A DNA stretch of 64,000 nucleotides from Sternotherus odoratus. Taxonomy: Eukaryota; Chordata; Testudines; Kinosternidae. The stretch covers positions 177,264,920-177,328,919 of the forward strand of contig JAVMKO010000002.1 in NCBI GenBank assembly GCA_032164245.1, written 5' to 3'. Under the pieces are notes generated by a model that saw nothing but the letters and a program-made list of their open reading frames with translations, did no database searches and had not been told where the DNA came from. Made by a program: the position numbers and the translations under genes. This document shows, piece after piece, positions 9,736-20,647 of the stretch. Each line of letters begins with the position of its first letter. Position 1 is the stretch's first letter.

Positions 9736-12700
9736 TGTACTAACTCTTTGTATTAAGTGCAATTAGAGATAATGAAAGGTACCAGAATGAGCTGGAAAGT
9801 GAACACCTATCTATAGATGAAGAAAAAGCAATGACAGGGAAATTATCTCTAAACTGTCTCTTGAACAACTATATATTAATCCTAGCCTGAAGGGTCACCC
9901 AGACAACCAAATAAAGCAAACATTTTTCAGGTACATTGTATATGGAGAATGCATGTAAATAAGCACTGGACAAAATCATTTAGATAATAAAAAATGAACA
10001 AGAAATAAGAAACATGCAATTAGCTTATTGGCATTCTACTTTGTGTGTATATATGACAATTAAACTTTTTAAACCACCCCGCCCACCACTACCACTTTCC
10101 CACTTGTTGAAATAAAATACACAATAAGCACTAAGAAAAATGTTAAAGTATTTTAGCTAAAGACATCATAAGGATTCAATACATATAAATTCTTAACATA
10201 AGGGAAAGGGATTAAATGCACATAATGATCTGTTTACAACTAATCTAACTTTTGTGGATCTTGCATTCCATCCTGTTTGGCATTAAATGAACTCTATGGC
10301 TTGTTATATATTAATAAGATTCCAGTGATTAATAACCCAGGAAACTTGAGAATTTGAATTCAACATATATGAAAAACAAAAAAAGGTACAAGTTTGGGTA
10401 AACTTTTGTTAACACCCATAGGAAAATGACCACAGGGGGGAGTTCACATCATTCAGTCAATAAAATAGAAAGAATTACATGGAGGAAAATAAACAAAAGT
10501 AGAAAAGGTTCTAAGAAAGTGCGTGTTCCCTAATACATAGCAAGATTTAGTTGGGTGTAGGTGGTGAAATCACACTTTGTTTACCATGCATTTTTCTTCA
10601 ACATATTCCTACATTTAAACTAGCTATTGTATTTCTCAAAAATGCAATCAGTATCTTTTCTTTTTATACATAATACAGCGATAGGGTAAGTGCTCTACAG
10701 AAAGGAATATATTCCAATACTTTGTTTGTACTGTCAGGATAATAGCCCAAGATTTCCTGGGATTCTGTTCTATATAAAGTAGATAATAGGAGTGTTTTTT
10801 CTAGAACTGGCTTCAAATTACTACCATGATTTTCAATTAGTTATTTTCCATACCAAAAAAATCAGTTTTTCCCATTTAGACTTCTTGTGAATATTACATC
10901 ATTATATAGATGGGAAAAAAAGTTGTTCACGCAAATGGGTTGTCTGTATTATGGACAATACATCACTCATGCTCCATTCAGAATTTTGGATATGGCAAGT
11001 GAAGCACAAACACACAATTCAACAAAAATTTAATCTCTTGCTTATATGACTTTTTTTAAAAAAGCTAAAAAACTAAATACAATAGTATGTCAGCTCTTCT
11101 ATTTTAAACTATTTTTCCAGGAGGTTTGAAATTTGCATGGAAAAAAAGCTAACTTCAAGGCAGTTATCCCACAAGTGTCCTATATATTAATTTGAGGAGA
11201 ATCAGAGGCAAGCTAGATCTTTTTACAACAACAAAGCTACATAATCTCTTTAAAAGTGTTTTTAAAAGTACCTGCCGTTACTCAGCAGTCTCTCTTTTTG
11301 GCCATGATTATGAACTATGATCCGTTTTTAAATAGGCAAATCAGAACCCTCAAGCTTGCAGATAATGTGTCTCCCAAGACTATAATCAGAGTATAAACGC
11401 AAAATCAATGTAAAATTAAGCATAGAGGGGGAAATAAGTATGGTACATGGAATAAATAGAAATTAATCTTGCACAAAATATTTGTCAATCCAGCAGGGCA
11501 GGAAATAATATGATTAATAGGAGTTTTTTAAAAACCTGTTAAAGGGGAGGCCCAAATTACAGCTAGACTAAAACAATTTTTTTTTACCTTAAATTAAGAA
11601 AGGTTTATTTTTCCCTTTCAGTCCTAAAAAAAAAAGTTCTTTTATGACAAGGACACCTCAAGACCAATATTAATCTTTTAAATCTAGTTTCCATGAATAT
11701 GTTGATATATATAAAAATACTATATTCAGATTCCAATAAAGTAAGTGTGGCAAATTAAAATAAAAAGAGTATGAAAGACTAAGCAGCTTGAGAGTCATTT
11801 TTATATAAAGGTATAAAAATAGAAACAGTTTTCAGATCTGATGAGAATTTATTAGGAAAGAAAGCATTAAGACTACTCTGATCAGAAAGAACGAACAGCT
11901 ATACAACGGTTCCTTAAATTAAATTTGTATGTGTACTTCAAAGGATTAGTCTAAGAAAGTATGTAAACAGATCAGAGAAGTTATTTGCGCTTGCGCATAA
12001 CTGTAGAAAAATAAGCATTTCCTATATACTTGTGTATCTTGAAATAGGGAAACTATTTCTTACTAAAACATAGATTTATATTGTTGAACTTTTTAAAGAC
12101 TACTATATTTTAGCGTGGAAGAGGCTAGTCACATTCACATTAAGTTATATTTGCATTTATTGCAGCTTCTACAGAGTGTTGATAAAAATCATAATATATA
12201 CTGCTTTTCACTGATTTAGTCACTCCACACACACAGTAAAATTTCATTTAAAGCAAAATATCCATTTGTACAAATATTTTAATAGCAACTGCTGTGATTG
12301 AATATGCACTCAGTTAACTCATCCAAAACAGGGAGCTGAGTGATATAAAGGAACTTGCTTACAACAACTCTTTCAAACAGTGTATGATTTTACTTCTTAT
12401 ACATTTTTTTAGTAATGCTATTTGAAACAAGTAAAAAAAGAACAAGAATTTTGTTTTGGCCACGAGTCAATAAGAAATAAGCTGCCAAGAAAAAAAAGCA
12501 GCTAGTTAGACTATTATAAAAGCAGCTAATGTATGCATCTTTATGTAATAAATAAATGTAAAAGTTAGCAATCTCCTCTAGGCTGAAAATCATTTCAGAT
12601 TAAAGTAATAAAAGCCTTGGGCCCAATCCTATCCTATACTTGAGCAATATAATTAGCTTTACTCATGCAACTAAGGGTTTTCAGTATTAGACCCTATTTT

Positions 12701-13569
12701 AAGAATTATTTTTTTTCTTTTGAAGTAATTTCTAACTTTTGTATTTGTTTGGAGTTAAATGAATAAGTACCATAAAAGATAATCTTTTGGCAGAATAAAA
12801 ATATCAAGAAAAATTGTTTTTTTAAATATTTGCAAACAGGAAGACATGATTATACATAATCTACTGTCATCCCCTTTGTTAAAATGTCCCAGGCACATTC
12901 TGAAACACCACTCCAGGAATATTACGCTTTAGGGGAGGGGCAGAATCTGATGTATAAGACTTCATACGGAGTGGAAGTAATAAAATGTGCTTTATTAGTT
13001 AAAAATCACAGTACCGACTGTGAAACACTCTACTGCAGGGACTGAATGGTAACCTACAAACCCTCGAAATGGGAACGACCAGGGGCAGCCGTGCATCCAG
13101 CACGACGTGCCTTTCTGCACAGACACGCGCCACAAGTCCTAAACAGCACAGCTAAGCACCGCACTATTAAGAAGCTGCTCCGTCTTTGCGCGGAGACCAA
13201 TAACATTTAAAAAGCTGCGTTTGTCATTTTACTACTTTTAACAAATATTTTAGCTGGTGGGGGCTTTGTCGCCATCGCTAGGGAACTGCCACCTTCAATG
13301 CCCAGTCTCGATCAGGTAACCCAGCCACTAAACCCTAAAAGTGATTTCTTCTTTCTTCCTCCCCTTCCTCCGCCCCAAGACCTCATTCTGCCTTTTAATC
13401 ACCATCCTTATACAAGTGGGTCATCGGTGCCTGTTCACAACAGTCTCCAAACACAGCTAACTACATACTTCCCTGTGGGGGGTGGGGGGGGAGAGATCTA
13501 AAAGGGACCTCCTGGTCCCGGACCCCCACAAGTCACACGCACGCCCAGCATTGCTGCTGAGGGTCTCTA
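9736..13569. other. repeat-poor AT-rich part of AHR intron 1
   Basis: About 3.8 kb without any repeat I recognise apart from a possible old palindromic repeat near 12618-12695 (GGGCCCAATCCTATCC). No coding frame of interest. The contrast with the repeat-dense flanks is noted in the findings. Confidence 0.55.
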
Positions 13570-13687
13570 GGGTGACCAGACAGCAAATGTGAAAAATGGG
13601 GGGGGGGGGGGACTAATAGGATCCTATATAAGAAAAAAGACGCCAAAATTGGGACTGTCTCTATAAAATCAGGACATCTGGTCACCC
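13570..13687. mobile_element. mariner-type MITE near AHR exon 1
   Basis: GGGTGACCAGA at the left and TCTGGTCACCC at the right are perfect inverted repeats with TA on each side (13568-13569, 13688-13689). The interior CAGGACATCTGGTCACC and GGGACTGTCTCTATAAAATC is typical of this amniote MITE. It lies about 345 bp inside the intron from the exon 1 donor. Confidence 0.88.
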
Positions 13688-14031
13688 TACAGCACCCCCA
13701 TGACAGTGCACCAGGCACTGCAGCCAACAGCCCCCGGTGTCCCCTGCCACTGGGGCTGCGTCCCCGGGGAAAACCCAAAGAGCACCCCGGCCAAACCAGG
13801 CAAACCCGTAGCTGCCGAGGCCCACGGGGAGCGAAGCGCAGAGCCCCGGAGCTGGGGGCTGCAGCAGGAAGCAGAGGCGGGGGCTGCAGGAACCCACCCG
13901 GCGCCGGCGAAGCGGGGAGCCGCTGGAGAGAGGCGGCTGGGGCCGCAGAGCGCGGCTGGGGTGAGCCGCTGACAGCCCCGCATTGGCCAGTAGCGAAGCC
14001 GGCCCGGCCGTTCCCCCCGCTCGTCTCTTAC

Positions 14032-14087
14032 ATTTTCTGCACGGGCTTCCGCCGCTTGCGACTGGCGTAGGTGATATTGGGGTTCAT
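14032..14087 (-). CDS. AHR: aryl hydrocarbon receptor, coding part of exon 1
   Basis: The minus-strand ATG at 14087 encodes MNPNITYASRKRRKPVQK, then two bases of codon 19, then a donor (AAAAT|GTAAGAG, intron starts at 14031). The NITYASRKRRKPVQK block is the N-terminus of vertebrate AHR, the ligand-activated bHLH-PAS transcription factor that moves from an HSP90-bound cytosolic complex to the nucleus and pairs with ARNT. The RKRR patch is the first half of its bipartite nuclear localisation signal; the second half and the bHLH region lie in exon 2, which is outside the window. The start MNPN lacks the few Ser/Ala residues found in mammals and resembles sauropsid AHR1. The gene runs toward and beyond position 1. 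The 5' UTR must extend to the right within the CpG island. Confidence 0.93.
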
Positions 14088-14499
14088 CCTCCCCGGCGAG
14101 CCCACAACTGCCCGGCCCGGCCCGGCCCGTCTGCAGCCCGCCGAGCGCGGCTCCCCCGGCCGAGGGAAGGCGGGGAGCCCAGGTGATCAGCGCCGGCGAC
14201 ACCCACCAACCCCTCGGCGCCGCCGGAGAGAGGGGCGGGGACGGCCGGGGCTTTCCAGCTCCCGCTGCCCGGCTCCGCGCGGCGTCTCCTGCCCGGGAAG
14301 GTGGCGGCCGGACCAGCGCACCCCAAGGCTGCTGCCGCTGCGGGCGGGCGAGGATCCCTCTGTCCCAGTGCGGCCGCCGCGGGCCGGGCAAACGTCTGTC
14401 ACCGGTCCCCGCCCCCGGCCGCCGCGGTCCCAGAGCCAGAGCCAGAGCCAGCCTCCCCGCCGCTCTCCCCGCCCCGCCGAGCGTGCGGGGGCGGCGTGC

Positions 14500-14512
14500 G
14501 CCGCCATGTTGG
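14500..14512 (-). promoter_or_regulatory. YY1-type site
   Basis: On the AHR sense strand this reads CAACATGGCGGCG, matching the CAANATGGCGGC YY1 consensus, about 415 bp upstream of the AHR start codon. Such sites commonly sit at or just after transcription starts of CpG-island genes. Its ATG also opens a 106-codon frame ending at 14187. Confidence 0.5.
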
Positions 14513-15577
14513 GTAGGTCACGCCCGGCGACAGGCCCCGGGACCGAGCCTGTGACTCCAGCCGGCCGCCCCCACGGAGCCAGCAGGGACCCGGCCCGCCG
14601 AGACGGGGGGAGGCGACAGACGCCGAGACCCCGACAACAAGGAAACCCAGAGAAATCCGCTCATTTCCTGTCTGCACCGGCACCGCCCGCGTGTAAGGGG
14701 AGAGCTCGGCTGTGCACCCCGCATCGCCTCCCCTCACCCCCGCCCGCCGCTGGGACAGCAGGTGTGAGCCCACCGCAGGGAGGAAGAAGGAGGGGGTGGT
14801 GAGGCCTGGACCTGCCCGGGGGAGCTCATGCCCCCTCCTATAACCAACCCGTGATTGCACCTATGACACTCTGAAAGATGTGAGCCCAGGATGTGGCTAA
14901 GGTCTTGCTAAACCGGTATCGGTCTGCATTTTACAGGGAAAACAGAATTACAAGCGACAGGGGCTGCTAAAGTGCTGCTAAGTCCAGCTGTGTCAGGCAG
15001 AATCATCATGCAGTTTGATTAGGGCTGTCAACCAATTAAAAATTAATCGTGAGATCTTAAAAAAATCATAATTAATTGCCATTTCAATCACACTGTTAAT
15101 AATAGAATATCATTTATTTACATATTTTCGATGTTTTTTACATTTCCAAATATATTGATTTCAGTTGCAACACAGCCACACAAACAGTGTTCACTTTATA
15201 TTATTTTTATTACAAGTATTTGCCTTGTAAAAAAGATAAACATTAAATAGTATTTTTCAGTTCACCTAATAAAAGTACTCTAGTGCAATTCTGAAAATAA
15301 TTTTATATTTGTAAGTTGCACTGTTATTTTTACATAACTGCACTCAAAAATAAAACAATGTAAAGCCTAAAAGTCCACTCAGTTCTACTGCTTCTTCAAC
15401 CTATCACTAAGACAAACATGTTTGTTTACTTTTATGAGAGAGAATGCTGCCCATTTCTTGTTTACAATGTCATGTGAAAATGAGAACATGTTTCTATGTT
15501 TCCATGGCATGTTTGTAGCCAGCATGGATGGTATTTACGTTCCAAATATGCTAAACATTAATATGCCTTTTCATTCT

Positions 15578-16030
15578 TCAACCACCATTCCAGAGGACAT
15601 GCTTCCATGCTGATGACAGGTTCTGTTCAATAATGTGCCATAGCAGTGCAGACTGATGGGCATTCATTTTCATCATCTGAATCAGATGCCACCAACACAA
15701 GGTTGTTCTTTTTTGGTGTTCAGGGTCTGTAGTTTCTGCATCAGAGAGTTGCTCTTCTGCCAGCATGTTCCATACCTCGTCTCTCTCAGATTTTGGAAGG
15801 CACTTCAGATTCTTAAACCTTGGGCTGTACCTATCTTGAGAAATCTCACATTCACCTTCTTTGCATTTTGTCACATCTGCAGTAAAAGTGTTCTGAAACT
15901 GAACAACATATGCTGAGTCATCATCCAAGACTGCCATAGCACAAAACGTATGGCAGAATATGGGTAAAACCACAAAGCTGGAAATGTACAATTCTGCCCC
16001 AAGGAGTTCAGTCACAAATTTAATTATCAC
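15578..16030 (-). pseudogene. hAT transposase C-terminal part, left arm
   Basis: An open minus-strand frame includes RFKNLKCLPKSERDEVW, a segment typical of ZBED-type hAT transposases just before the C-terminal dimerisation region. After about 15790 the coding signal shifts frame, giving a Ser/Asp-rich linker (ASDSDDENE) and then PLEWWLKNE, the conserved start of the dimerisation domain. Further stops follow. It is a decayed fragment. Confidence 0.65.
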
Positions 16031-16047
16031 ATTTTTTTAACAAGTGT

Positions 16048-16280
16048 CATCAGCATGGAAGCATGGGCTTTGGAATGGGGAGCTGAAGCATGACGAGAGA
16101 TACAAATTTTTAGCATATCTGGCATGTAAGTACCTTGCAAAGCTAGCTACAAAAGTGTCTTGTGAATGGCCGTTCTCCCTTACAGGTGATATTGTAAATA
16201 AGTGGGCAGCATTATCTCCTTTAAAATTGGCTGAACAAGAAGTAGGACTGAGTGGACTTGTAAACTGTAAAGTTTGATTA
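16048..16280 (+). pseudogene. hAT transposase C-terminal part, right arm
   Basis: Plus-strand translation gives FLAYLACKYLAKLATKVSC followed by FSLTGDIVNK and AALSP, a degraded hAT dimerisation motif (family form: ARKYL..PAT..P.ER.FS..G.IV..KR..L). It mirrors the left arm, sharing the start SSAWKH.LWNG. Only the end of the gene is present. Confidence 0.68.
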
Positions 16281-16680
16281 ACAAAAATATTGTTTTGGTT
16301 TTGAGTGTAATTATATAACAAAAAAATCTACATTTGTAAATTGCACTTTCATGAAGAAGAGATTGCACTATAGTACTTGTATGGAGTGAATTGAAAAATA
16401 CTGTTTCTTTCATTTATCTTTTTACTGTGCAAATATTTGTAATTAAAAATAATAATATAAAATGAGCACTATACACCTTGCATTCTATGTTGTAATTGAA
16501 ATGAATGTTTGGAAATGTAGAAAAGCATCCAAAATATTTATAAATTTATAAATGGTATTTGTATTATTGTTTAATACTGTGATTAAAACTGTGATTAAGT
16601 GCAATCATTTTAATCAAGTTAATTTCTTTTCAGTTAATGGCTTGAGTTAACTGCAATTAATTGACAGCCCTAACTTTGAT

Positions 16681-17097
16681 CCATTTTTCCCCTCCCCCCT
16701 CATTTTCATCTTTTCGTTTGCTACAGATCAGCAAGGTTCTTCTTCCCATAGGCAACAATACAGTTTGAGGCATGGGCAGGAATCTCCCAATGTAAAACAA
16801 AATATATACAAGTCTTTGCTGAAACAAGAACCCTGCTGACCTGTAGTGAGAGAAAAGATGAGTCCAATCCTGCTCCCATTGAAATCACCTTTAAATTTCT
16901 CATTAGTTTCAGTGGAAGTATGACTGGGCCCCAAGGAGGGAAATGAGTCAAAGAGAAACACATTTTCCCTTTTAGCAGTTTGGAGGGAAATTTTCTTTGC
17001 CTTTGGATTTCCCCAGCACTGTTCATTTTTGAGTTCTTTACTTCAGCTGCAAGGAGTGAGAAGCTGAGGCACTGTCTTTTTTTGTGCAGGCTAAAAG
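16681..17097. other. intergenic; one possible old palindromic repeat
   Basis: Between two transposons. About 16860-16933 has CCAATCCTGCTCCCATTGAAATCA facing TTTCAGTGGAAGTATGACTGGGCCC, a decayed palindromic repeat type seen elsewhere in the window. Confidence 0.4.
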
Positions 17098-17415
17098 TAG
17101 GCTGACCATATGTCCCGTTTTGAACGGGACAGTCCCATTTTTTACATATTTTCTGACCGTCCCGTCTTTTTAATATAAATTTCAAATTTGTTCCATTTTT
17201 GGTAAAAAAAAACGGGACATGGCTTATTTCAGTGACCCACGGCTGGGTCCCGCCTCCTCCCGCAGCCCTTAGTCCCTTCCCCTCACGGCCTCAGGCCCCC
17301 CTCCCCGGCCTGCTCCCCGCTCCCAGCTGAGCAGCAGCGCAATTGGCTGAGCCGCCCCCACGTGCCGCATGCCCAGCTGAGCAGGCAGTTCCATTTTCTC
17401 CCGGCCGCAGACACC

Positions 17416-17538
17416 ATGGCCCGGCCCGGCTGCCCGCTGCGGGGCCTCCTGCTCCTGGCTCTGATCGCTCGCCCCTCACCGTGCGCCTCAGCCGCTGCTC
17501 CCGCCCAGCGCCCCGCCGTCCCGCCCGTGCCCCCCTGA
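17416..17538 (+). other. small ORF with signal-peptide-like N-terminus
   Basis: ATG in a strong context (ACACCATGG) inside a CpG-rich block. It starts MARPGCPLRG, then a hydrophobic core LLLLALI, then small residues (CASAAAPA) as in a signal peptidase site, and stops after 40 codons in a Pro-rich stretch. It could be the captured first exon of a secreted-protein gene or a chance product of GC-rich sequence. I do not recognise a parent gene. Confidence 0.3.
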
Positions 17539-17754
17539 GCCCAGGGCAGGCGCTGCCCGGCGCTCCCCCCCACCACCACGCAGGGGCTCCCTGGGTCTCG
17601 TCTCTGCCCCCCCGCCGGGGCCCAGCCCCATCGCGGCTGCACCGGTCACCTGCCAGGCTGAGCCCCCGGGCAGGACCCTTCTCCTCCAGCCGGTCCCCCA
17701 ACCGCTCCCTCCAGCGGGCTGCAGAGTTGGGAGTGCAGAGGGAGAGGTAGTGGG

Positions 17755-18130
17755 GAGGTGGGCTGGGTGTTTGGGGAGGGAAGGGGAAGCGGTAGGTGTG
17801 TAGGGTGAGGGGCTGGGTGTTTGGGGAGGGGTAGCTGTGTGAGGAGGGCAGAGGAGGGCGGTTGTGTGAGGTATGGGGCTGGGTGTGTGGGGAGGGAGGA
17901 GGTGTATGGGGGAGCTGGGTGTGTGGTAACTGTGTAGACTGGGGGTTGGGTGTGTGGGGAGGGTGGCTGTGGGGGGTACGGGGCTGTGGGGTGCAGGAGA
18001 ACCAGTGTCTGTGTTGGGGGGGCTGGGTGTGTGGGGAGGTCAGGGGGAGAGCGGCTGTGGGGGGCTGGGTGTGTGGGGAGGGCAGAGGGAGGGGTAGCTG
18101 TGTAGGGGGAGAGGCTGGGTTTGGGGGCTG
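17755..18130. repeat. G-rich minisatellite
   Basis: Degenerate tandem copies around GGCTGGGTGTGTGGGGAGGG, roughly 50-60 bp apart, within the TA-flanked element. The long minus-strand frame across it is low-complexity and not a gene. Confidence 0.8.
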
Positions 18131-18445
18131 ATGGCTCAGCCTCTCCCCTCCATTAACTTTGGAGCTGGCTCTGGGTGGGGTTCGGGGCCCCTTGTTCGAG
18201 TGACCCCCCCCCTTTAATGGGGTGAAAGCCGTGGGGAATGGAGAGGGGTCTGGGAGGGTGAAAGGGAATTTAGTGCGATCTCCCCCTCCTTGTGCCCCTT
18301 CAGCCGCCTGCCTCCCCTTCCCCCCATGTCCCCTCCCACACTGCAAACCTTCCTCATTCCCTCCCCACCTGCCCTCTGTTTGAACAATATTACTTCTTAT
18401 TTCTTATAGTCCCCTTCCCCATCCCGTTTTTACCCCCAAAGAATT

Positions 18446-18571
18446 ATGGAGTGTGAGAAGTTTTATGATAAAGTGTTGAAAGATCGAAATTTGCTGCGTA
18501 AGATTACTTCATCGGAGAAATATTCATGGTACGATTGTGGTAAAATACAGCCCCCCTCTATGTCTACCTAA
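18446..18571 (+). other. unassigned 41-codon ORF
   Basis: Reads MECEKFYDKVLKDRNLLRKI and onward, normal in composition and unlike the surrounding low-complexity DNA, ending at TAA 18569-18571. No family is recognised. It may be an exon-like fragment carried by the transposon or chance. Confidence 0.2.
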
Positions 18572-18739
18572 ATTTTTGTATGGGTTCTTTCACTGATGAA
18601 TAATCAGAATAATGGTAACCTATGTATGCACATATGTGTAATATGCAATATGTTTATACAATTAATTTTTATTGTCTTTTCCAGAAATAAAAAATATTAC
18701 ATAAGTTATAAATACAGAACATTATTAAATTATGTAACA

Positions 18740-18913
18740 CAGTGATGCACAACCTTTTTCAGCAGGCGGGACAATTTATCCATTTCCAGTTGTTCGCGGG
18801 CTGCAAGTTGACCGCCGAGACCGAGTTCTCTAAAAAAACGGCAGTCGCCAATTGAATTCTCTAAAACAAATGACAACCGCCAACCGTCGGCGGGCCGTGG
18901 GTTGTGTATCACT
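18740..18913. mobile_element. hAT-like repeat nested in the TA-flanked element
   Basis: CAGTGATGCACAACC at the left and GGTTGTGTATCACTTG at the right are inverted. The interior has GGCGGGACAATTTATCC facing GGCGGGCCGTGGG. No exact 8-bp duplication was found. Confidence 0.6.
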
Positions 18914-19259
18914 TGTAAAATAACCCTGTCCCGTTTTTGCCATCCCAATGTCCCATTTTTGACACAAGGAAATATGGTCAGCCTAGCTAAAAGACATAAA
19001 TCTGATCACAAGAGCCAGCCAGAGTAGAAGGGGCAAAAACAGCCAGTAACAACATCTGCATATTCACTTGATGGTTATTAAAAACAAGACAAGATTATGC
19101 AAATCCTTCTGTTTGGATTTGCTGGTACATATAATTAGCAATAGTACAGGTATTAATATGCTGTGTAATTACTGAGAAATAATGATACAATGATTATGCT
19201 AATCAACATATGGAATTCCACAATTGCGATTCCCATATGTCAAAATTTTAAATAATGTC

Positions 19260-20647
19260 TGTCTTAGCATGTGACCAGCCAATCCTTTAGCATTTAAAAA
19301 TAAAGATTTATTAGGAAAGAGTAAGGAGAGTGTTGTTCAATGGTAAAGCAATCAGATACATACTAAGACTTCACAGTCCATATATAAGGTTCTTAGCAAC
19401 ATTGGTGAGTTTGCTGGCTTGACAGCTCCTCTGGAACACATCCAAAGCATGGATGGGTAGTTCAGTCCTTTGTTCAGAGCTTCAGTTTGCAGAGAAGTTA
19501 TTTCAGAGTTGAGGAGCAGGTTTGAAGACAAAATGGAGATGATGCAGCTGCCCTCTAGTGACATTTCCCTGTGGTTATCTGGACTGGTGATCTGCTAGGA
19601 GGTCACTCCAACCCTTTCCTTTGGGATCCAGACTTACCCTGCTCTGCTGTGAGAACCCCCACTCCTGGGCTGTTCACACACAGTCTCTAGCATGTAAACT
19701 GCTTGGATTGTGCAACCGAATGACACTAGCCAATATCTCCAGTCCCAGACACAACCCTAGAAACCTTCCTCTTGCAGTGTCCAGTTATGCCCATTGGATG
19801 CTGCAAGCTTATATGAGTTCATCAATTTAACAAAGAAATTGACATGTATCAGGTTTGTTATCCCAAGGGGAGTCCCTGACATGCTTCAAACCAAACACAT
19901 TGCTTCAGGTAGAATAAACAAAACAAAATCTATCTTTGTAGTTAATAAATCTAAGTGATTATAAATCAAACCATAAGTCAGATTTGGTCAAATGAAATAA
20001 AAGCAAAACACATTCTAAGCTGGTCTTAACACTTTCAGTGCCCTTACAGACTTAGATGCTTCTCGCCACAGGCTGCCCGCCCTTCAGCCCGGCTCTCCCC
20101 TTTGATCAGTGCTTCAGTCGCTTGGTGGTGATGTCTGTAGATGGAAGTGAGAGGAAGAGTATGGCATGTCTCTCCCTTTTATCATGTTTTTTCTTCCCTT
20201 TTGGCTTTGCCCTCACCCCTTCAGAGTCAGGTGAGCATTACCTCATCTTAGTCCCAAACTGACCAAAGGAAGGAGAGTGACTCACTTAAGAGTCCAACAG
20301 ATCTTTTGTTGTTTCCTAGGTCCTTTGCTCCTATGAGGCTGGGCTGGGTTTGAACCAGATATGCCCTGATGAGGTGTGAACTGCCCCTCTGCTCTTGAGG
20401 AGTTTTTCCTGGGTTTGCTTTAAGCCACGAGGACACATTTTCAGCCTCATAACTATATACATGAAATTACAACCTATTACATTACTACAACAACAATTAC
20501 TATATTAACAACATAACAACAATGCTCAGTACATCATGGACCTTCCAAAGACACCCAACATGACAAACTTTGCATTAGATAGCACACATCATATTATAAG
20601 GATGAACGTGGGGGATAGGGTGTTTCCACTAGGTACAGAACATCACA
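19260..20647 (-). mobile_element. endogenous retrovirus-type LTR (3' LTR)
   Basis: On the minus strand it begins TGTGATGTTCTGTACCTAG. Near its far end it has ACTCTTTCCTAATAAATC followed by GGATTGGCTGGTC, the polyadenylation-type region also seen in the LTR at 41194-42964. Just outside its start lies AAGGGGGCAGA, a polypurine-tract-like run, as expected next to a 3' LTR. The left boundary is uncertain and could be closer to 18.99 kb. No coding sequence. Confidence 0.6.

Larger units (their letters stand above)
13690..14830 (-). promoter_or_regulatory. AHR: CpG island / AHR promoter region
   Basis: About 1.1 kb of very GC- and CpG-rich DNA in an otherwise AT-rich window, centred on AHR exon 1. 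It contains several GC boxes (for example GGGGCGGGGA near 14232 and CCCCGCCCC near 14408 and 14467), a YY1-type site at 14500-14512, and no TATA box that I can see. This matches the TATA-less, Sp1-dependent AHR promoters known from mammals. The transcription start cannot be fixed from sequence alone. Long open frames on both strands here are compositional shadows. Confidence 0.85.
15020..16672. mobile_element. hAT element built of two inverted 3' halves
   Basis: Ends TAGGGCTGTCAA and TTGACAGCCCTA, flanked by AGTTTGAT (15012-15019) and ACTTTGAT (16673-16680), 7 of 8 matching. The right arm (about 16036-16672, plus) and left arm (down from about 16030, minus) are homologous for some 640 bp. Each carries the last part of a hAT transposase gene followed by the same 3' untranslated region and terminus. 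The copy thus has two 3' ends and no 5' end. Confidence 0.82.
17100..18983. mobile_element. TA-flanked (mariner-type) composite element
   Basis: GGCTGACCATATGTCCC at the left is inverted at the right as GGAAATATGGTCAGCC, with TA on both sides (17098-17099, 18984-18985). Inside each end are matching GGGACA / TGTCCC tracts. The roughly 1.9 kb interior holds no transposase. It carries a CpG-rich block (about 17230-17750), a G-rich minisatellite (17755-18130), unrelated AT-rich DNA and a nested hAT-like repeat. Confidence 0.8.

Noticed and set aside
1..13000. Search for AHR exon 2 on the minus strand
   Set aside because: No frame with the bHLH sequence following the nuclear localisation signal was found; exon 2 must lie outside.
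13687..14860. Several long open frames on both strands of the CpG island
   Set aside because: Stop codons are rare in GC-rich DNA; compositions are Pro/Arg/Gly/Ala-rich and none matches AHR, whose real exon codes only 18 residues here.
17291..18346. Minus-strand 351-codon open frame
   Set aside because: Pro/Ser/Thr/His-rich translation of the complement of a G-rich minisatellite and CpG block; low complexity and no domain.
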